Positions 1 to 8,111 of a stretch of 17,881 nt of DNA are shown here, one piece after another. The stretch spans positions 1 to 17,881 of the forward strand of contig CAJUPQ010000074.1 in the NCBI GenBank assembly GCA_910588505.1. The letters run 5' to 3'. Numbering within the stretch: the stretch's first letter is position 1; the number at the start of each line of letters is the position of its first letter. The position numbers and the translations under genes were made by a program. The stretch is from an uncultured Hungatella sp. Its GTDB lineage: Bacteria > Bacillota > Clostridia > Lachnospirales > Lachnospiraceae. Below the pieces are notes generated by a model that worked only from the letters and a program-made list of their open reading frames with translations, was not told where the DNA came from and ran no database searches.

Positions 1-293
1 AGTTTTTAACCGTACAGCTTTATTGCTCAAGCGGGGTACTCGTTTCTTTTTTTATATTTATAATGTCATATAAGTACAGCTTCCTATCTTCTGCGTGCCT
101 TATGACAAGTTCTGCATGGAATATATTATAGCGCAAAACTTCTCCGAAATCATCAAAAATCGGAAGAGCGAATCTGGAATCATAGCGATACCACCCAAAC
201 CTGGCATTCCAGTTGTGTTTCCAGCATTGTGTACTCTCCTTCTCTTCCTGTCAGTCGGCTCCCCCCATTATATAGCGAATCCTCTCCTACGTC
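1..293. other. Leading stretch without a recognisable gene
   Basis: No convincing gene, RNA or repeat was found here. Short open frames exist on both strands (a 73-codon frame at 95-316 and an antisense one over 180-431), but neither has a good ribosome site or a recognisable protein pattern, and both run into the promoter of the next gene. The stretch may be the downstream flank of a gene lying outside the window. Confidence 0.5.
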
Positions 294-322
294 TAGACAG
301 TATTTTATTTTCGTGATACAAT
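294..322 (+). promoter_or_regulatory. Sigma-A-type promoter of the DUF4190 gene
   Basis: A -35 box TAGACA (294-299) lies 17 bases from a -10 box TACAAT (317-322), and the -10 carries an extended TGA just upstream. The start codon is about 36 bases further on. The architecture (extended -10, 17-bp spacer) is the same as for other promoters in this window. Confidence 0.7.
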
Positions 323-358
323 TAGGTTTACCCCAGAAAAAAGAAAGAAGGAAATCAT

Positions 359-979
359 ATGGACGAATACCGCAATCAAAACTCTGATGACCAAAACGGC
401 AGCAACCAGCCGCATCCATCTGAGTCCCCATATAACTCAGGCTCCTCCATGGACACTCAGTCCGGACAGGCCCCTAATCAGCCGCCTTACGGGCAACAGC
501 CGTGGCAGAACGCGCCGAACAGTGACCAGCAGTACTGGCAGAATGGTTCCCAGAACAGTCAGCAGCCATGGCAGAACGGGCAGCAGAACAATCAGCAGTA
601 CTGGCAGAACGGTTCCCAGAACAACCAGCAGTACTGGCAGAATGGTTCCCCAGGCAGCCAACCGTACTGGCAGAACGGACAGCCTCAAAAAAAGCGCAAT
701 AACCTGGCTCTGGCGTCCATGATCGTGGGCATCTTTGCCCTTATCACCTGCTGCGTGCCGTTTATCCAGTTTCCTCTGGCTGTAACCGCTATTGTGCTTG
801 TAATTCTCTCCAAGAAAAAACAGCCCTTAAGCGGCTTTGCCATCGCCGGGCTGGTCATGGGCATTCTGGCCATCCTTTTGAGCATTGTTATGCTGCTCTA
901 CTGGGGGGCTTACCTGCAGTTGATGAATGATCCGGAGTTTTCTAAGATTCTGAATGAGATGATGGAGATGTATCAGTAA
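359..979 (+). CDS. DUF4190-type membrane protein with N-terminal WQN tandem repeat
   Basis: Protein of 206 residues. Residues 1-112 are low-complexity, rich in Gln, Asn, Ser and Pro, with an 11-residue unit beginning WQN repeated so that Trp falls at 49, 60, 71, 82, 93 and 104. A KKR cluster then precedes hydrophobic segments at about 116-150 and 160-187, with a cytosine-rich CC pair between them; this half resembles DUF4190. A short acidic tail follows. There is no signal peptide, so the Gln/Asn-rich part is probably cytoplasmic, but topology is uncertain. AAGGA seven to eight bases upstream supports the ATG at 359. It is monocistronic, between its own promoter and terminator. The molecular role is unknown; the family is typically annotated only as a membrane domain. 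Confidence 0.8.
   Translation: MDEYRNQNSDDQNGSNQPHPSESPYNSGSSMDTQSGQAPNQPPYGQQPWQNAPNSDQQYWQNGSQNSQQPWQNGQQNNQQYWQNGSQNNQQYWQNGSPGSQPYWQNGQPQKKRNNLALASMIVGIFALITCCVPFIQFPLAVTAIVLVILSKKKQPLSGFAIAGLVMGILAILLSIVMLLYWGAYLQLMNDPEFSKILNEMMEMYQ
503..688 (+). repeat. 33-bp in-frame tandem repeat (WQN repeat)
   Basis: TGGCAGAAC/T recurs exactly every 33 bases at 503, 536, 569, 602, 635 and 668, giving five full units and a partial sixth. Each unit encodes 11 residues (WQN, then a variable SQN/QQN part, then QQY or similar). Because 33 is a multiple of three, gain or loss of a unit keeps the frame. The units are near-identical in DNA as well as protein, suggesting recent expansion or homogenisation. 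Confidence 0.9.
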
Positions 980-1003
980 GAGCGTATGAGTAAAATTGAG
1001 AGA

Positions 1004-1050
1004 GGCTGCTGCACTAAGATTTTGTAAATCTTTTGCGCAGCAGCCTTTTT
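1004..1050 (+). terminator. Intrinsic terminator of the DUF4190 gene
   Basis: GGCTGCTGC (1004-1012) pairs with GCAGCAGCC (1037-1045); a second inner stem AAGATT/AATCTT extends the hairpin, and TTTTT follows at 1046-1050. It lies 25 bases after the stop codon of the upstream gene. Confidence 0.9.
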
Positions 1051-1138
1051 CCTGTTATTTCGTCATGACTACTACAAAAAATATGTTTACGTATCCATTC
1101 TTACAAACTCATGAATGTTTTTATTCCTGTACACCAAA

Positions 1139-1264
1139 TCATCTCTGACAGCAAAACCAATCCTCTCCCAAAACCCATTTCCAACTATAGATCACACACC
1201 TTTTCTTATTTTTGCAATTATATATCTCATCAGCACGGCATTCCTGCAATTCCCTACAAATCAT
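1139..1264 (-). other. Small Cys-rich open frame after the ATPase remnant, doubtful gene
   Basis: A 41-codon frame starts at an ATG overlapping the last codons of the ATPase remnant (whose stop is at 1254-1256) and ends with TGA at 1139. Its product would contain five Cys, including a CC pair near the end, and three Trp. I do not recognise it and see no ribosome site apart from the overlap. It could be the start of a decayed partner gene of the ATPase or plain chance. Confidence 0.2.
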
Positions 1265-1759
1265 ATTTCATCTCCAATATATCAAGCTTATCGGACTCCT
1301 CATTAGTTTTCTGTGAAATCGTATCTATCTCTATTGACTCAATCAGTCCGGATGTTTGATCAACAATATCTTTCAACGTATCTTTATCATCTTCGCCAAT
1401 TTTGTATGCCGAAATCTTTTGTGGTGATATTCTAAGCTGCTTTCTAAATAATAGTCTCTTCGTTTTTGTTGACTCCAATATGATTTTCAACAGACGCTGA
1501 CTGTATCAGCAAATTCGCTGAAGAAAGAATATATGGGCTGTGAGTTGTCACCAAAAGTTTACTGTTGCTGAACATCCCATGAAGTTCCTCCAAATATTTT
1601 TCCCATTGTACTTTTTCCGGATGCCTGGGGACCAATTATTATATTAATATGTTTATCCGCGTCAATTTTAAGATCATTTATCGGTCCAAAATTTCTTATT
1701 TCCAAAAAGCTCAATGTTTTCGCCTCCTCCATGCAAGCCAGAATCTCTAACTTTATCAT
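1254..1759 (-). pseudogene. Broken AAA/OLD-like ATPase gene (internal deletion plus frameshifts)
   Basis: Three overlapping reading frames together spell the ends of one ATPase. The first (down from 1759, possibly starting at an internal TTG after GGAGG) has LEIRNFGPI and the Walker A motif GPQASGKST, then runs out. The second (about 1444-1635) has the C-terminal H-loop region SKLLVTTHSPYILSS. The third (1254-1490) continues with ISPQKISAYKI and a charged tail. Walker A sits directly next to the region that should come after Walker B, so a few hundred residues including the signature motif and Walker B have been lost, and at least two frame changes are needed to read through. Relatives of this ATPase type are often linked to phage defence, but nothing here shows the original role. 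Confidence 0.75.
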
Positions 1760-1802
1760 ATCATGTGCGCCGGCTTTTTACATGTTCCCTGTTTCTCCCC
1801 TC

Positions 1803-2294
1803 CTACGATATCAACTCCACTCCCCACCTCAAAAGCACCCAGTTTTTCACCGCCCAGTTAACCGCCGCGATCCCAATCCCCACATAAACCTCCGCCTCAT
1901 AATGTCCCAAAAATCCGGCCCTCCCTGCCTGTCTATTCCCCTTATCCGATCTTTCCCTATCCTCTGCGCAGCTACACGCTTTCTCATCCCCCGTCATTCC
2001 CGTCCCCTTTTCCGTGATTCCCCCATCACTTCTTCTTCCCCGTCTCCACCTTCTTATGACCCATCCCCCAAACTCCGCCGCCATCACAGCCGCCATATAC
2101 CCCACCAGCGGATGATACCACAGACTCTTCATAACATCCCCCTTCAAAAGGAATCTCAAAGCCCTGGTTCCCCCGCACCCCGGACAATAAAGCCCGGTAA
2201 GAGAGCGAAACAGGCAGGGACTTCCCTGCCTGAAATACTCTTTTAGCAAATAAATCACATATGTCACAAAAACCATAACCTTACAGCCCCGCAT
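1803..2294 (-). CDS. DUF2752 small membrane protein
   Basis: Protein of 163 residues with the DUF2752 hallmark CPGCGGTRA at 37-45, followed by the typical LLKGDVMKSLWYHPLV stretch and hydrophobic segments at about 62-80 and 137-155; the first 20 residues are also hydrophobic. The family is predicted to be a small integral membrane protein of unknown function. Between the last two hydrophobic segments is an unusually long hydrophilic insert (about 81-130) rich in Arg, Gly, Lys and Asp with a CSC pair. The start is uncertain: the ATG at 2294 has no clear ribosome site and lies 12 bases after the hom stop, which fits translational coupling; the Met at residue 7 is the alternative. Confidence 0.7.
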   Translation of the reverse strand: MRGCKVMVFVTYVIYLLKEYFRQGSPCLFRSLTGLYCPGCGGTRALRFLLKGDVMKSLWYHPLVGYMAAVMAAEFGGWVIRRWRRGRRSDGGITEKGTGMTGDEKACSCAEDRERSDKGNRQAGRAGFLGHYEAEVYVGIGIAAVNWAVKNWVLLRWGVELIS

Positions 2295-2306
2295 TTTCAG
2301 GTTGTC

Positions 2307-3545
2307 TTAGCGGTTGCCCCGGATCACCTGAAGCACCCGCTCATTCTCAGCCGTCAGCTCCTCCTTCAGAATCTCCATGCTCTCTGTAAATCTGGCTTCC
2401 TTCATCTCCCCTGTCAGGAAGGCGAACTCATCCATCCCCTCCAGCTGCACAAATCTGGATTTGCCAAAGGCCGCCTCCACCAGGTCCTTCCGATCCTCAC
2501 AACTTCCCGACACCCGGACAAAATATCTGAAAATAAGATCCTGCCCTGAAGCGATGGAAAGCTTCTCCCCGCTCCACCCAATGGGAATGTTGGAGTTTAT
2601 ATGCTTGGCTTCCTCCACCATATCCGCCACCACCGCGCTGGCCGTAGGGAGCTTGCCCGCCCCGCTTCCATAGTACATAGTGGTGCCTATCATATTGCCC
2701 TTAACCACAATCCCGTTGTACACATCGCTGACCGCGTACAGAGGATGGTCCTTGCCGATCATCAGAGGGGCTACCCAGGCGTAAGTCTTCCCGTTCTCCA
2801 CGCGGCTCTGGCCCACCAGCTTGACGGACATGCCCAGAGCGTCCGCATAACGAAAATCCACATCCGTAATCTTTGTAATGCCCTCCGTGGGAATCTCCTC
2901 ATAGTTCACTTCCCTGCCTGTGGCCATGGCCGTCAGGATGGCGATCTTTCTGCAGGTGTCATGGCCCTCCACGTCTGCCTCCGGGTTCCGCTCCGCATAG
3001 CCCAGGGCCTGAGCCTCCTTTAAAGCCCACTCAAAAGAAGCCCCCTCCTTGTCCATCTTGGTCAGAATAAAATTAGTGGTGCCGTTTAAAATGCCGGTAA
3101 TCTCCTCAATCTTCTCCCCCATAAGACAGCGGTACAGAGGACGGATAATGGGAATCCCGCCTCCCACGCTGGCCTCAAACATAAAGTTGACCTTTTTCTT
3201 TCTGGCAATAGCCAGAAGCTCCGTGCCGTGGGCCGCAACCAGAGCCTTGTTGGAGGTGGCCACATGTTTCCCCGCCTCCAGGCACGCCTTCACAAAGGGG
3301 TATGCCGGATCCAGGCCCCCCATGGTCTCCACCACGATCTTCACTTCTTTATCCTGACAAATCACCGAAAAATCGTGGACAATCTTCTTCTCCACCGAAG
3401 TTCCCGGAAAATCCCGAAGATCCAGAATATATTTCACCGAAAGCTCCTGCCCCACGCTGGCGGCCAGAACCTCTCTGTTGGTCTCAAGCACCTCATAAAC
3501 ACCGGAACCAATGGTCCCATAACCCATAATCGCAACTTTAATCAT
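2307..3545 (-). CDS. hom: Homoserine dehydrogenase
   Basis: Predicted to reduce aspartate-4-semialdehyde to homoserine with NAD(P)H, the branch step to threonine and methionine, in the cytoplasm. From the chosen start the protein has 412 residues: a Rossmann motif GYGTIGSG near residue 8, the family signature ILNGTTNFIL, the catalytic stretch around ADVEGHDTCRKIAIL, the PTASAVVADM segment, and a C-terminal part (about 335-412) that looks like a short regulatory ACT-like domain. The frame stays open upstream to a TTG at 3680, but AGGAGG at 3551-3556, five bases before the ATG at 3545, fixes the start. It is probably co-transcribed with the ACT-domain gene before it (137-base gap) and the DUF2752 gene after it. 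The ACT-like end suggests feedback control by an amino acid, probably threonine. Confidence 0.95.
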   Translation of the reverse strand: MIKVAIMGYGTIGSGVYEVLETNREVLAASVGQELSVKYILDLRDFPGTSVEKKIVHDFSVICQDKEVKIVVETMGGLDPAYPFVKACLEAGKHVATSNKALVAAHGTELLAIARKKKVNFMFEASVGGGIPIIRPLYRCLMGEKIEEITGILNGTTNFILTKMDKEGASFEWALKEAQALGYAERNPEADVEGHDTCRKIAILTAMATGREVNYEEIPTEGITKITDVDFRYADALGMSVKLVGQSRVENGKTYAWVAPLMIGKDHPLYAVSDVYNGIVVKGNMIGTTMYYGSGAGKLPTASAVVADMVEEAKHINSNIPIGWSGEKLSIASGQDLIFRYFVRVSGSCEDRKDLVEAAFGKSRFVQLEGMDEFAFLTGEMKEARFTESMEILKEELTAENERVLQVIRGNR

Positions 3546-3682
3546 CTCATCCTCCTGGGAAATCTCATGGATTCCTGTAATCTGTGAACTCGTATAGGGA
3601 ACCTCTCTGCCATCCGAAAAGCCCGCCTCCGTCCGACTGGCCCACAGGCCGTCCAAAAGAGCCGGGCTATCAAGCCGCAATG

Positions 3683-4126
3683 CTATTCCCTTGCCAATAT
3701 CTTCACATAATGAACGCCCTGCATAGCCTCCATCTCCTCCGTCATGGCGGAGAGACTGCCTGTATCCGACCGGACCTCCACGCTGATGGTCAGGGTGGCG
3801 ATGGAGTTTACAGGAATACTCTGGTAGATAGTCAGGATGTTGGCCTTGTACACTGCCACAATCCGCAGCAGGTCCGACAAAAGCCCCTGCTCGTCATCCA
3901 TCTGCAGGACAAACGTAACTGTCTTTCCCTTGGTATTGTCATAGAACGGCAAAATATCATCTTTGTATTTATAAAAAGAACTTCTGCTGATGCCCACCAC
4001 GTCCGTGGCCTCCTGGATGGTCATGACCTTCTCAGACTCCAAAAGCTTCTTGGCCTCCACCACTTTCAGCAATATCTCCGGCACAGCCTTTTCTTTCACC
4101 AGAAAATACTTTCCCTTTTCTCCCAC
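3683..4126 (-). CDS. pheB: UPF0735 / PheB-like ACT domain protein
   Basis: A GTG start at 4126 gives 147 residues, the usual length of UPF0735 proteins, and AGGAAGGA at 4136-4143 is correctly spaced; an upstream ATG at 4180 would add 18 unlikely residues. Residues 34-56 form a helix-turn-helix-like segment (TIQEATDVVGISRSSFYKYK), and residues about 69-145 form an ACT domain, the small module that usually binds amino acids. The protein is probably a cytoplasmic amino-acid-responsive regulator; the pheB name comes from Bacillus, where the homologue sits next to prephenate dehydratase. Here it precedes homoserine dehydrogenase, which suggests a link to aspartate-family control. No experimental function can be inferred. 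Confidence 0.85.
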   Translation of the reverse strand: MGEKGKYFLVKEKAVPEILLKVVEAKKLLESEKVMTIQEATDVVGISRSSFYKYKDDILPFYDNTKGKTVTFVLQMDDEQGLLSDLLRIVAVYKANILTIYQSIPVNSIATLTISVEVRSDTGSLSAMTEEMEAMQGVHYVKILARE

Positions 4127-4197
4127 GCCAGTCCATCCTTCCTGCCCGGTACAAACCCTTCGTTTGCGCCACATACACATCTGTACTCACGTGAAAG

Positions 4198-4226
4198 ATA
4201 TTAGCACATTTGTATTACCGTTGCAA
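4198..4226 (-). promoter_or_regulatory. Promoter of the pheB-hom-DUF2752 unit
   Basis: Read on the minus strand, TTGCAA (4226-4221) is followed after 17 bases by TAATAT (4203-4198), with an extended TGC before the -10. The -35 begins immediately after the prfB stop codon (4229-4227), so the unit can be expressed independently of secA-prfB although no terminator separates them. Confidence 0.65.
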
Positions 4227-5346
4227 CTACTTTTTTTCGCCGCCCAGACGGATCCAGCGCAGGTAAGCGCTGATAAACGGGTCCAGCCCTCCGTCCAGCA
4301 CCGCGTTCACATTGCCGCTCTCCTCGTTGGTCCTGTGGTCCTTCACCATGGTGTAGGGCTGGAGCACATAGGAGCGGATCTGGCTTCCCCATCCGATCTC
4401 CGCCACGTCCCCCCGAATATCCGAAAGGTTGGCCGCATTCTCCTGCTGCTTTAAGATAAACAGCTTGGACTTTAGCATCTGCATGGCTTTGTCCTTGTTC
4501 TGGAACTGGGACCGCTCATTCTGGCACTGCACCACGATTCCTGTGGGAATGTGGGTGATCCGGATGGCGGAGGACGTCTTGTTGATGTGCTGCCCGCCGG
4601 CGCCGCTGGACCGGTAGGTGTCAATGCGCAGATCGTCCTGGTTGATCTCCACGTCCAGATCCTCCTCGATATCCGGCATAATATCACAGGACACAAAGGA
4701 AGTCTGACGCTTGCCCGCCGCGTTAAACGGGGAGATCCGCACCAGACGATGAACGCCGTGCTCTGATTTCAGGTAGCCGTAGGCGTTCTCCCCGTTAATC
4801 TGCACGGTGACGGACTTTATCCCCGCCTCGTCCCCATCCAGATAGTCCAGAACTTCCGTGGTAAATCCCTTCTTGTCCGCCCACCGGCAGTACATGCGGT
4901 AAAGCATGCTGCACCAGTCGCAGGACTCCGTTCCCCCGGCTCCCGCATTGAGGCGCAGGATGGCATTGTTATTGTCATACTGCCCGGACAGAAGCGTGGT
5001 AATCCGCAGGGACTCCAGCTCCCCCTCAAATTCCTGAAGCATCTGTTCAATCTCCGGGATCACATCCGGGTCGTTTTCCTCATATCCCATCTCGATGAGA
5101 AGCCCGATCTCCTCGTACTGGTTCTCCAGCTTCTGAAAGCCTTCCACCGTGTCCTTTAAGTTCTTAGCTTCCTTCATCAGTTTGGTGGAGCGCTCCGGGT
5201 CGTCCCAGAACCCCGGCTCCTCCATAGACCTGTCAAGCTCGGCAATCCGTTTTATCTTGTTGTCCAGGTCAAAGTGAATCCCTCACTTCCACTAATGGTT
5301 TGTCATACGTTGATAACGTATATTTGAACTGATCTAATTCTACCAC
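4227..5346 (-). CDS. prfB: Peptide chain release factor 2, with programmed +1 frameshift
   Basis: RF2 recognises UGA and UAA and triggers peptide release at the ribosome. The reading frame is split: a GTG start at 5346 (GAGGG just upstream) gives 25 codons ending CTT TGA, and a +1 slip at that TGA (5271-5269) enters the main frame at GAC (5270). The joined protein has 372 residues. The stop-recognition tripeptide SPF falls at 205-207 and the catalytic GGQ at 250-252, the same numbers as in E. coli RF2. The gene follows secA by 17 bases and is surely in its operon, as in Bacillus. Annotation tools that ignore the frameshift would begin at an ATG at 5225 and lose the first 40 residues. Autoregulation follows: low RF2 lets ribosomes pause at TGA and shift. 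Confidence 0.96.
5268..5290 (-). promoter_or_regulatory. RF2 programmed +1 frameshift site
   Basis: The mRNA reads GUG AGG GAU UCA CUU UGA C. CUU UGA C is the invariant RF2 slip site: the peptidyl-tRNA on CUU slips to UUU, and GAC becomes the next codon. GAGG/GAGGG upstream is the internal Shine-Dalgarno-like stimulator. The peptide before the stop (R-D-S-L) matches the R-G-S-L seen in Bacillus RF2. Confidence 0.93.
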
Positions 5347-5363
5347 TGTGTCACCCTCTTTCT

Positions 5364-7937
5364 TTATTTAATGCGCCCGCAGCACTGCTTATACTTCTTC
5401 CCGCTGCCACAGGGGCAGGGGTCGTTGGGATATACCTTGCGCTCGATCTTCCGAATCGGAGCCTTCACGGCGCTGTCGTCCTTGTTGGTACCTGTCACCT
5501 TGGCCGCAGGTTCCCTCTCCACCTTCTGCTCCACCCGGATGTGGAACAGGATGCGCACCGTGTCCTCCTTCACCGCGGCCGTCATGCCGTCAAACATCTC
5601 GTAGGCGCTCATCTTGTACTCCACCAGCGGGTCTCTCTGGCCGTAAGCCTGGAGGCCAATGCCCTGGCGCAGCTGCTCCATATCGTCGATGTGGGACATC
5701 CACTTATTGTCAATGACCTTGAGAAGGATCACCCGCTCCACCTCACGGATCTGCTCCGAATCCGGGAACTGTGCCTCCTTGGCCTCGTAAAGCTTGATGG
5801 CAGCTTCCTTGAGCATGTGTTTTAACTCATTTTTCTTCATGGAAGCTTTCTGCTCGTCTGTCAGCTTCACCGGCTCTAAGGGAATAATGGGGAGCAGCAA
5901 ATCGTTAAGCTCCTTGATCTCCCAGGTATCCGCGGAGGCGTCGTCGGGAATGGCCATGTCCACCGCATGCTCCACAATGTCGGTCACCATCTTCAAGATC
6001 ACGTCCCGCATATTGTCCCCGTCCAGCACCTTGCGGCGCTCCGCGTAGATGACCTCCCTCTGCTCGTTGGCCACCTCGTCGTATTTTAACAGGTTCTCAC
6101 GGATCCCGTAGTTGTTGTTCTCGATCTTCTTCTGGGCCTTCTCGATGGCATTGGACAACATCTTGTGCTCGATCTGCTCTCCCTCCGGAACCCCCAGGGC
6201 ATTGAACATATCCATGAGGCGCTCGGAACCGAAGAGCCGCATCAGATCGTCCTCCAGGGAAATGTAGAACCTGGACTCGCCCGGGTCTCCCTGGCGGCCG
6301 GAACGTCCCCTTAACTGATTGTCAATACGCCTGGACTCGTGGCGCTCCGTGCCTACAATCTTAAGACCGCCTAACTCCCTGGCCTTGTCGTCCAACTTAA
6401 TATCCGTACCGCGGCCCGCCATGTTGGTGGCAATGGTAACCGCCTTGTACACGCCGGCCTCGGCCACGATCTCCGCCTCCAGCTCATGGAACTTGGCGTT
6501 CAGTACTTTGTGGGGAATCCCCTTCCTCTTAAGCATCTTGCTTAAAAGCTCGGACGTCTCGATGGTGATGGTTCCCACCAGAACCGGCTGGCCCTTCTCG
6601 TAGGCTTCGGCCACATCCTCCACCACCGCATTGAACTTCTCTTTCTTGGTCTTGTACACCACGTCGTTAAGATCCTGACGGGCCACAGGCTTGTTAGTTG
6701 GAATCTCGATGGCGTCCATGCCGTAGGTATTGCGGAACTCTTTTTCCTCGGTAAGGGCCGTACCGGTCATGCCTGCCTTCTTCCTGAACTTGTTGAAAAA
6801 GTTCTGGAAGGTAATGGTGGCCAGGGTCTTGCTCTCTCGCCTTACGTTCACATGCTCCTTGGCCTCGATAGCCTGATGCAGTCCGTCGGAATACCGGCGT
6901 CCCGGCATGATACGCCCTGTAAACTCGTCTACGATAAGGACTTCGTCGTCTTTTACCACATAGTCTTTATCCCGAAACATCAGGTTGTTGGCCCGCAGGG
7001 CCAGGATGATGTTGTGCTGTATCTCCAGGTTCTCCGGGTCCGCCAGGTTCTCTATATGGAAGAAATCCTCCACCTTCTTGACTCCGGACTCCGTCAGGTT
7101 GACCACCTTGTCCTTTTCATTGACCACGTAGTCCCCGGTCTCGGTGATATCCTCGCCCATGATGGCGTTCATCTTGGTAAATTCCCCGGAAGCCTCCCCC
7201 CGCTCCAGCTGTCTGGCCAGAATATCGCAGACCTCGTACAGCTTGGTGGACTTGCCGCTCTGACCGGAGATAATGAGGGGTGTCCTGGCCTCGTCGATGA
7301 GAACCGAATCCACCTCGTCGATGATGGCGTAATCCAGGTCCCGCAGAACCATCTGTTCCTTATAGATGGCCATATTGTCGCGGAGGTAGTCAAACCCCAG
7401 TTCATTGTTGGTCACATAGGTGATATCGCAGGCATAGGCCTTCTTCCTCTCCTCGGAGGTCATAGCGTTTAACACCACGCCCACGGTCAGCCCCAGAAAT
7501 TCATGGACGCTTCCCATCCACTCCGCATCGCGCTTGGCCAGATAGTCATTGACCGTGACGATATGGACCCCCTTGCCTGCCAGGGCGTTGAGATACGCAG
7601 GGGCTGTGGATACCAAAGTCTTTCCTTCGCCGGTCTTCATCTCCGCAATACGTCCCTGGTGCAAAACGATGCCGCCGATCAGCTGCACCGGATAGTGTTC
7701 CATATTTAACGTTCTTCTCGCTGCCTCCCGAACCGTGGCAAACGCCTCGGGGAGGATATCATCCAAGGTTTCTCCCGCTGCCAGCCTCTCCTTAAAGACT
7801 CTGGTTCGGTCCTTTAGCTGCTCATCCGACAATGCCATCATGTCCGGGCGCATGGCCTCGATCTTACTCACAATGGGGGTGATCATCTTCAGTTCGCGCT
7901 CACTGTGAGTTCCGAACATTTTTTCAATGAGATTCAT
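5364..7937 (-). CDS. secA: Preprotein translocase ATPase SecA
   Basis: SecA is the ATP-driven motor that pushes secretory proteins through SecYEG at the membrane. The 857 residues show the complete family layout: Walker A MKTGEGKT (100-107), the DEAD-type Walker B DEVD (207-210), the preprotein-crosslinking domain, the second nucleotide-binding fold with NMAGRGTDI and the arginine-finger stretch QLRGRSGRQGD, the helical scaffold/wing region, and a C-terminal SEC-C zinc motif CPCGSGKKYKQCC used for SecB or ribosome contact. AGGAG eight bases before the ATG at 7937 sets the start. It is followed by prfB after 17 bases and preceded by its own promoter. The length is typical and no damage is visible. 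Confidence 0.98.
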   Translation of the reverse strand: MNLIEKMFGTHSERELKMITPIVSKIEAMRPDMMALSDEQLKDRTRVFKERLAAGETLDDILPEAFATVREAARRTLNMEHYPVQLIGGIVLHQGRIAEMKTGEGKTLVSTAPAYLNALAGKGVHIVTVNDYLAKRDAEWMGSVHEFLGLTVGVVLNAMTSEERKKAYACDITYVTNNELGFDYLRDNMAIYKEQMVLRDLDYAIIDEVDSVLIDEARTPLIISGQSGKSTKLYEVCDILARQLERGEASGEFTKMNAIMGEDITETGDYVVNEKDKVVNLTESGVKKVEDFFHIENLADPENLEIQHNIILALRANNLMFRDKDYVVKDDEVLIVDEFTGRIMPGRRYSDGLHQAIEAKEHVNVRRESKTLATITFQNFFNKFRKKAGMTGTALTEEKEFRNTYGMDAIEIPTNKPVARQDLNDVVYKTKKEKFNAVVEDVAEAYEKGQPVLVGTITIETSELLSKMLKRKGIPHKVLNAKFHELEAEIVAEAGVYKAVTIATNMAGRGTDIKLDDKARELGGLKIVGTERHESRRIDNQLRGRSGRQGDPGESRFYISLEDDLMRLFGSERLMDMFNALGVPEGEQIEHKMLSNAIEKAQKKIENNNYGIRENLLKYDEVANEQREVIYAERRKVLDGDNMRDVILKMVTDIVEHAVDMAIPDDASADTWEIKELNDLLLPIIPLEPVKLTDEQKASMKKNELKHMLKEAAIKLYEAKEAQFPDSEQIREVERVILLKVIDNKWMSHIDDMEQLRQGIGLQAYGQRDPLVEYKMSAYEMFDGMTAAVKEDTVRILFHIRVEQKVEREPAAKVTGTNKDDSAVKAPIRKIERKVYPNDPCPCGSGKKYKQCCGRIK

Positions 7938-7991
7938 GAGCTTCTCTCCTATTATCGTTCTCGCTTCATATTTTATGGTATAATCTTATAC

Positions 7992-8020
7992 ATTGTATCA
8001 CCAACCTTTGTTTTATTCAA
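7992..8020 (-). promoter_or_regulatory. Promoter of secA-prfB
   Basis: On the minus strand TTGAAT (8020-8015) is followed after 17 bases by TACAAT (7997-7992), with an extended TGA. The start codon of secA is 54 bases downstream. It points away from the hpf promoter; the DnaA-box cluster lies between the two. Confidence 0.75.
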
Positions 8021-8111
8021 CCAATTCCCCTGTTCTTAACAAAAAATTCATTTTTCCGGAAATACGGTTCTGGCGGATTACATAACACTGCCTCTTATGG
8101 TAAACACAGCA

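Noticed and set aside
95..316. 73-codon frame near the left end
   Set aside because: It has no ribosome site, overlaps the DUF4190 promoter and its product matches nothing I know.
3546..3680. 45-codon upstream extension of homoserine dehydrogenase from a TTG
   Set aside because: AGGAGG sits just before the ATG at 3545 and the Rossmann motif begins at the right distance from it; the extension is not family-like.
6852..7472. 206-codon plus-strand frame inside secA
   Set aside because: It lies wholly opposite the SecA ATPase core, which must be the coding strand; codon bias alone keeps the antisense frame open.
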